Both the position numbers and the translations under genes were made by a program. Shown here one piece after another: positions 57,009-64,000 of a stretch of 64,000 bases of DNA. Source of the DNA: Hypoxylon rubiginosum (taxonomy: Eukaryota; Ascomycota; Sordariomycetes; Xylariales; Hypoxylaceae); NCBI GenBank assembly GCA_902806565.1, contig CADCXA010000021.1:62001-126000 (forward strand), given 5' to 3'. Below the pieces are notes generated by a model. That model saw only the letters and a list, made by a program, of their open reading frames with translations. It did no database searches and was not told the origin of the DNA. The first letter of the stretch is position 1; each line of letters opens with the position of its first letter.

Positions 57009-60000
57009 CTTAAAATAATTAATTATAAAAATATTAAGGTTATAATTAAAGTTATTAGTAAAAATAATATATTTATTAGCCTTATTAAACTTTTTTTAAG
57101 ATATTTTTTTATTTAAATAATATAAATATATTAAATATTATTTATTGTTATTTTAATAATTATATATATTATAATTTTAATTAATATAATTTAATATAGC
57201 TTTTTTAATATATAAATGTTTTATATTTTATAAAATAATAATTTTAATTTTATTATTATTTAAAGTTAAAACATTAAATTAAATATATATATAAATAATA
57301 TTAAAAAATAATAAAATAAATATTTTATAAATTATATTTATAAATAATGTTTAAATAAATTAAATAAAAATATATTTAGGTGTTACTTAATTTAAACTAT
57401 TTATAATAAAATTATAAAAATGTTTTATAAGTTTTATTATTTTAATAATTATAATAATATTTTTTTATAATATATATATTATTTATTAATATTAAATAAA
57501 TTTAATATTTAAATTAATTTTAATATATTTAATTTAAAATAAATTAATATAAGGTTTAACTTAAAATAAGTTAATATAAATTAACTTAGATTTTTTTTTT
57601 ATAGTTATATTAACTTTTAATTAACTAAAAAAAGTATTTTAAATAAAAGTAATAAAAATATTAAAGCGTGAAAAAATTATAATAAATATAAATAATATAT
57701 TTATAGTAATATTAATTTATTAAGCTAAATATTTAACAGTAAGTTATAAAAAGAATTCTTTAAAAAATAAAACCTAGAAAAAGTTATTAAAAGTTTTATA
57801 AAAATTAATATAAAAAGAAATTATATTATTATTAATGTTTATATATTTTTAATTAATATAAATAAAATCGTTAAAAAAATACTAGTATATTTTATTAATT
57901 TTAAATTATTAATATTTATATTTTAATATAATATAATATTTATTTAGTTTAATATTATAATTAGTTATATAATATAAAACGGTGGTTTATTATTATATAT
58001 TATTATATTTATTAATTATTAAATATTTTAAATTAACTTATTAATTAAATAACTTTTTATAAAAAAAAACTTAATTTAAAAAAGATATATAAATAATATA
58101 AAATTTTTTTATAATTTATTAATATAAAAAAGAATAATTTTAATATAATATATAATAAACTTAATTTAAATTTTAGAATATAAAAATAATATATTATTTT
58201 TAATAATATATTATTTTTTAGTGGTATTATTTTATTTTTATATTAAAAAAAAAATAAATATAATTTATTTTTAATATTTAACTTTTTATTATTTTCCTAG
58301 TTATTATTAGTAAAAATATAATAAGTGTAATATATAATAAAATAGTTAATATTATATAAATTATTATTATAAAAATTAAATAAAACCTGTAAATTATATT
58401 TAAAATAATAAATTATAATAATTATATTATTTTAATTTAAAAAAAAGAAAGATATAATAAATAAAATTAGTTTTTAAAATGTTTTTAATTTATAAAAAAC
58501 TTTTTTAAAATATTTTTTAGTAATAATATTTTTTATTATTATAAAAAATAAAAAGATATATATATATAATTAAATAAATTAAATAATAAATATAGTTAAA
58601 ATTAAGGTTATTAGTTTAATAAGATAAAAATAAAAACATATATAATAAAATAATATAAAGTAATTTATTAAATAATTTAAAACAAATAATTAAATAAAAA
58701 TAATATATTATATAAATATATAAATAAAATAATAAATACGCGATCGCTTAATACCAAAAAAAAAAGTAAAAAAAACATATAGAAAATTTATATAATTCTT
58801 ATTAAAATAACTTAAAAGTTTTATAATATAAGTTATATAAAAAAAAGTTATATATATAAAATATTATTAAAAAAAAAGGTTAAATATTTAATTAATTATT
58901 TAATATTTAAGAAATATTTAAAAGTTATATTTATTATATAATATTTTATTAAATAGTTTTTATTAATTTTTATATATTTAATATAATTAGTAGTTTTTAT
59001 TAATTTTAATATACCGTATATTTATTATAATTAATTAATAAAATAAAATAAAAGTTTTAAAAATTATCTCTTAGCTTTTTTAATATTATTATTTATAATT
59101 TATAACTTTAAAATTTTGTTTTTTTTTAGGTATTTAATATATTTAATATAACTTAATTTAATTATTTATAATATATAAAAAATATATTTATAGTTTAAAA
59201 TTTTATTTAATTAAAAGTTTTTTAATAATATAAATATTAAGGTAATATATATTTTAATTATAAAATAATTTAATTATTATTTATTTTAACTTATTATAAC
59301 TATAAATAAATACTAAAAGTATATATTACTTATAAATAAATTATTTTTTTTAAAATTACTTAAGTAATATTATTATAATATATTAATAAATTAAAATTAA
59401 TATTAAAAAATCTAATAACTATTATTATTTAAAAAATATATAAAAAAATCTTATTATAATATTAAACTTATTATTATTTATATATTAATTTAACTTATTA
59501 ATTTTTCTTTACTTGTTATTTTCACTATTTATTTTTTATATAAATTTATTTATAATTAATTAATTATATTAATTATTTAAATATAATATATAAAAAAAAA
59601 CTACTTAGTAGTTTTTATAAGTTTAATATAAATAAATAATTTAACTTATATTATTTATAATATTATAATTATTTTTATATAATAATTTATTATTTTTATA
59701 AAACTAAAATAATTTAATTTTAAATATTTTAACTTTTATTTTACTTTTACTTTTATTTTTACCTTTAATTTTATTTATATTATTATTATTATTACTTATT
59801 TATATAATATTATTACTTTTTATTAAAAATAAAAAGTTTAATTTAAATTTAATATTTAATTTTTTTAAACTATACTTTATTTTTTTATCGTTAAAATAAT
59901 TATTATAATTAAATTTAATTAAATTAAATTTAAGATTAAATTAAAAGTTAAATTTAAAACTAAAAGTGTTTTAAAGATTTAATAAGTTATAATTTAATTT

Positions 60001-63000
60001 AAATTTAAATTTAAAGCTAGGTGTGTTTAAGTTTTAAAAATTAAATAAGTTATAACTAGGTTTTAATTTAAAGTTAAAAAACTAAAAATATAATTTTAAA
60101 TATTTTATTAAACGGTTATAATTATTATTATATATATTATTAAATTACGTTTTTTTATATAATATTTTCTTATAATATATTTTAATATTATTATTATAAA
60201 AGCTAAAATTATAAAACTTAAAAGTAAGGGATTTAATATAAGGTATTTTAAATATTTTAATTTTATTATTAATATTAAATATATTATTTAATTTATTTAA
60301 TTTATATTTATTATTAATATAAAATTAAATTAACTTATAAATACTAATATAAAATTTATATTTAATATTTTAAATATTTTTCTTTTTTATAATATAGTTT
60401 AATTTAAAATATAAATTAATAATATATAACTTAAAAGTTTTTTTTTTAGCGGCTTAATTAATAAAAAATAATATAGTAATATTATTAAAAATAAATTAAA
60501 TAAAATAAGTAAAAAAATATTTAATAAAAACTTTATTTATAATTAAATATTAAAAGTTATAATATAAATTAATAATTTTAAAGTTATTTAAACTTATATT
60601 TAAAACTTATAATATATAATTAACTAATAATTATAAATTATTAATATTTTTAAAAAATAAAATTATATTAAATTAATCTAATAAATAATAAAAATTTTAA
60701 TAAAAAAATAATATATTAAAAAATAAGTTAAAAGGATTGTTTTTAAACGTTAAAGTTTTAAAATTATATTTATATATATAATTTTAAATAAACTAATTTT
60801 TATATATTAATAAAATTATATAATTATAATAAAGTTTAATTTTAGTTTTAATAAAATAACAGGTTTTATTTTTAAAAGCTTAAAAAAAAGGTTTTAAATT
60901 TAATATTTAAATTAATATTTTAAAATTTTAATAGGTTTTAAAGCAAGTTAATTAATTGTTTAGTTTATTTATAACTAGCTGATTATAACTAGAAAATTAA
61001 TTAAAATAACTAAGGTAATTAAAGTAATTTAACTGATTATAAAGGGAATTTTTTTCGGTTTTTAAATATTTTTAAATTAATAATAATAATATTTATTTTA
61101 AATTTAATTTTGTTTTTATTAAAAAGAACTATTAGTTAAAATTTAAAAAGAAAAAATAATAAATTATATATATTATAAAAGTTAATATAAAAAAAGTATT
61201 TAATAAATAAAATAAAACTTATTTATATTTTTATTTGTTTTTATAGTTTAAAATAAAAAAGAAATAATAATTAATAAAAAGGATATTATTTTTTAGTTTA
61301 ATAATAAGCTTTAAGGGATTTAATGTTTTAAATAAATAAGTGTTATATTAATAATATTATTAATTTTTAATGCTTGTTTTTTTATTAAAAGCTTAAATAT
61401 TTTTAATTATAATATATATAATAATATATATTAAAAAATAAAAAACACTGTTATTTTTAATAGTTTAAATATTAAATATTAACTTTAAATTAAAATAACC
61501 TAGATAATAAATATTAATAATTTTTAATAATAACTTATATAGTTTCTTTTAAAAAAAAAATGTAAAAATAAAGAAATAAGGTTTTAATATAATTATAATA
61601 TATATAAAAAAATAATAAAATTTATATAATATTATAAATATATTAAAATTTAAATAATATATATAAATATTAATAAATAAGTAAAAATATTTAAAAATAT
61701 TTAAAATATAGGATTTTTTTAGTTTAAAATAATAAATATAAAATATATTAATTAAAATAAATAAATATTTAAATTATAATTTATTAATTTACTATAAATT
61801 AATAATTATTTAGTATATATTTATTATATATTTAAGTTAAAATATTAAAATAATTTATACCACTTATAAACAAATAATTATATTATATTAAAAACATTTA
61901 TTTTAAATTATTTATTAAATTTATTTTTATTTAATTACATTTGTTTTCACGTAGCTTTTAATTTATTAATATTTTTTTATATTTAATTTACATGATATTA
62001 AATTTTATTTAATTAATTTAAATATTATGTTTTTTTATTATAAAATATCTTATTTAATACTAATATTAATTTTATATTTATAATTATATATTATTTTAAA
62101 TAACATTTTAAAGTTAAATAATTATTTTTATAAAAATTAATTATATTTTTATAAACTGGTTTTAATAAATATTATATTAATTATTTATTATAAATTTGTT
62201 TTATTTTTAATATTAGGAAATTTTTAAAATTATATTTTTTTAATAACTTTTTTAACTTTTATAATAATTATTTTAATTTAAGATTATACTTAAGGTTTAT
62301 TATTATAACATAGTTTATTATATTATTATTAATAATATTTAATTATATTTAATTTATATAACCGCTTATAATATAATTTTTATTTAAATAATATTTAATT
62401 TAATAATTATTTTATTATTTTATAAATTCAGTAACCTTTTATTATAATATATTGTTATATATAATATATAAAATGGCTTAATTAATAATTAAATTTATAT
62501 TAAAACTATTTTTTATAATTAAAAATTTAAAATAGTTTTATTAATATTAATTATGTTTAATATTTTTATAAATAATTTATATTTATAATTTAACACTTTA
62601 TTATATTTTTTTATAATTTTATTTATTACTACTTAATTTTTTTATTTTATTTGTTGCTTTTTTATTTATATAACTTTATAATTTTGTTTTTTTAAAAAAA
62701 AGTAGTTATTATATTATTTAAATAAATAATAATTATTTTTAGTTTAATTTATATAGTTAATTAATATAATATATATATTAAAATAATTATTTTAACCTTA
62801 TAATTTATATAAATAAGTTATAATTTAAAACCAAGTTTATTTATAATAAAAAGTATTTATTTATATAAATTAAAAAATAAAGAATTAAATTTATTAATAT
62901 TATATTATAGTATTTTATAAAAATATATATTAATTTCCACGTAGATTTTAAAATTAATAAAATGAAATTTCTAGTAATTATTTATAGATTATATATAATT

Positions 63001-64000
63001 AAAACTAAAGATTATAAATATTTTTTTTAGTTATTATTTATTAAAATTTTATTTTTTTACACGTTATTATATAACTTATAAATATTATTAATAATATATT
63101 TTAAAAATTATTAACCTTAAAACATTAAGTTATATATATTTTTAAATAATTTTATAAATTTAATCTTTATTTAAGTTTTTAAAAAAATTAAACATTTATT
63201 AATAATTATAAAAAAACTAATATAATTAATATATAATATATTTTTATTTTATTAACTTATTAATTGTTTATTTTATATTATATTTAAGTTAAATTTAAAT
63301 AAAAAAAGTAAAATTAATTTTTATATTTTATATATTTTATAATTAATTAAGGATTTTTTTATTATAAATATTTTAATAATAAATAAAGTGATATATATAT
63401 TTTATAAGTTTAAAAAAGTATATTACCAGATTATAATAAACTAATTTTTATTATTAAAATCTTCGCTTAAATAATTATTAAATTAAATTAATACCAGGTT
63501 TTTTTTTTTATAAATATTAAATAATTAAATTATATTTTAACCTTATTATAAAAAACTAATAAATTTTAATTATAATAATATTAATATTTATTTAGCTTTT
63601 ATAAATGTTTTATATATAAAAATATTATTAAAAAATTTATTAGTTAAAATTAATATAATATTTTTTTTTAAAGCTATAAAAAAATCTAATTTTAAGAAAG
63701 CTTTTTATTTAAATATTAATAAATGATTTTATTTTTATAAAACTTTAAATTAATTTAAATTTACGTTATAATGTTTTATTAATTTAAAAAATAATAATAT
63801 TATTTAAATAATATTATAATATATAAATAAAAAACTTTTATATTAATTTTAAAATATATAACTTTATATTATATAAAATATTTAAATTAATATAATATTT
63901 AAATAATTAAATTAATAAGGATATATAAAAAACCGTTATTTTATTTATTTATAGTTTTATTATATGTTATATTTTTTTATAAAAAACTAATTTTAATTAT

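Larger units (their letters stand above)
51300..64000. repeat. Extreme AT-rich block, probable RIP-mutated repeat DNA
   Basis: From about 51300 to the window end the sequence is almost only A and T, with many 60-base lines carrying five or fewer G or C. No open frame longer than 60 codons has recognisable content. The transition takes about 100 bp and is one-sided in this window. CpA and TpG are rare, and much of the remaining C lies in ACGT, AACGTT, CT or ACC contexts. This is the expected end state of repeat-induced point mutation, which turns CpA into TpA on both strands of duplicated DNA. Probable content is old retrotransposon copies; none can be identified from protein. Centromeric or AT-isochore heterochromatin is an inference. 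Confidence 0.75.

Noticed and set aside
51300..64000. Mitochondrial DNA insertion or assembly artefact as the source of the AT block
   Set aside because: No tRNA, rRNA or respiratory-gene sequence is visible, and the GC level is lower than in usual fungal mitochondrial genomes. RIP explains it better, though an assembly artefact cannot be excluded from sequence alone.
51300..64000. CRISPR-like or satellite array in the AT block
   Set aside because: Short A/T words recur everywhere but no regular repeat-spacer pattern exists, and the only clear array is the 21-bp tandem repeat.

Overview
This window looks like nuclear DNA of a filamentous ascomycete (Pezizomycotina, most likely a Sordariomycete). 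Genes are split by short 50-120 bp GT-AG introns, the proteins are typically fungal, and the right-hand fifth is an extremely AT-rich, gene-free block of the kind left by repeat-induced point mutation (RIP). No genus can be named from the sequence alone. All exon joins were worked out by hand from splice sites and reading phase.

Layout. 1-5.2 kb: the end of an unknown serine-rich protein, a multi-pass membrane protein with uncertain splicing, and two neighbouring kinase-fold (APH-type) phosphotransferase genes, the first lacking the expected second catalytic Asp. 5.4-8.1 kb, minus strand: a SET-domain protein and a 2EXR-type protein. 8.66 kb: an intron-bearing tRNA-Arg(CCG). 9.5-13.4 kb, minus strand: a PHD-finger protein and a five-exon, probably mitochondrial class III CoA-transferase. 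15.2-18 kb: a single-pass membrane protein and TFIIB. 19.3-22.4 kb: two GC-rich plus-strand genes, a D-2-hydroxyacid dehydrogenase and a secreted SMP-30-like beta-propeller. 22.4-28.1 kb: a gene-poor stretch with a Ty1/copia relic and diverged internal duplications. 28.1-36.6 kb: housekeeping genes IML2, SEM1, PGK1 and an Mpv17/PMP22 protein. 38.3-45.7 kb: lineage-specific small proteins, including a secreted four-exon protein, a small membrane protein and a probable GPI-anchored protein. 46.4-49.8 kb: a 1109-residue coiled-coil protein. 51.3-64 kb: AT desert with no credible gene.

The core genes (TFIIB, SEM1, PGK1, IML2, CoA-transferase, Mpv17) do not form a pathway and look like ordinary chromosomal neighbours. 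The dehydrogenase/SMP-30 pair is the only one whose chemistry might be linked. I saw no CRISPR array, no biosynthetic gene cluster and no clear new multi-gene system. The least explained observations are the recurring intergenic ACCTAGGT palindrome, telomere-like tracts at internal positions, the phosphotransferase with an altered catalytic residue, and the base composition of the AT block.
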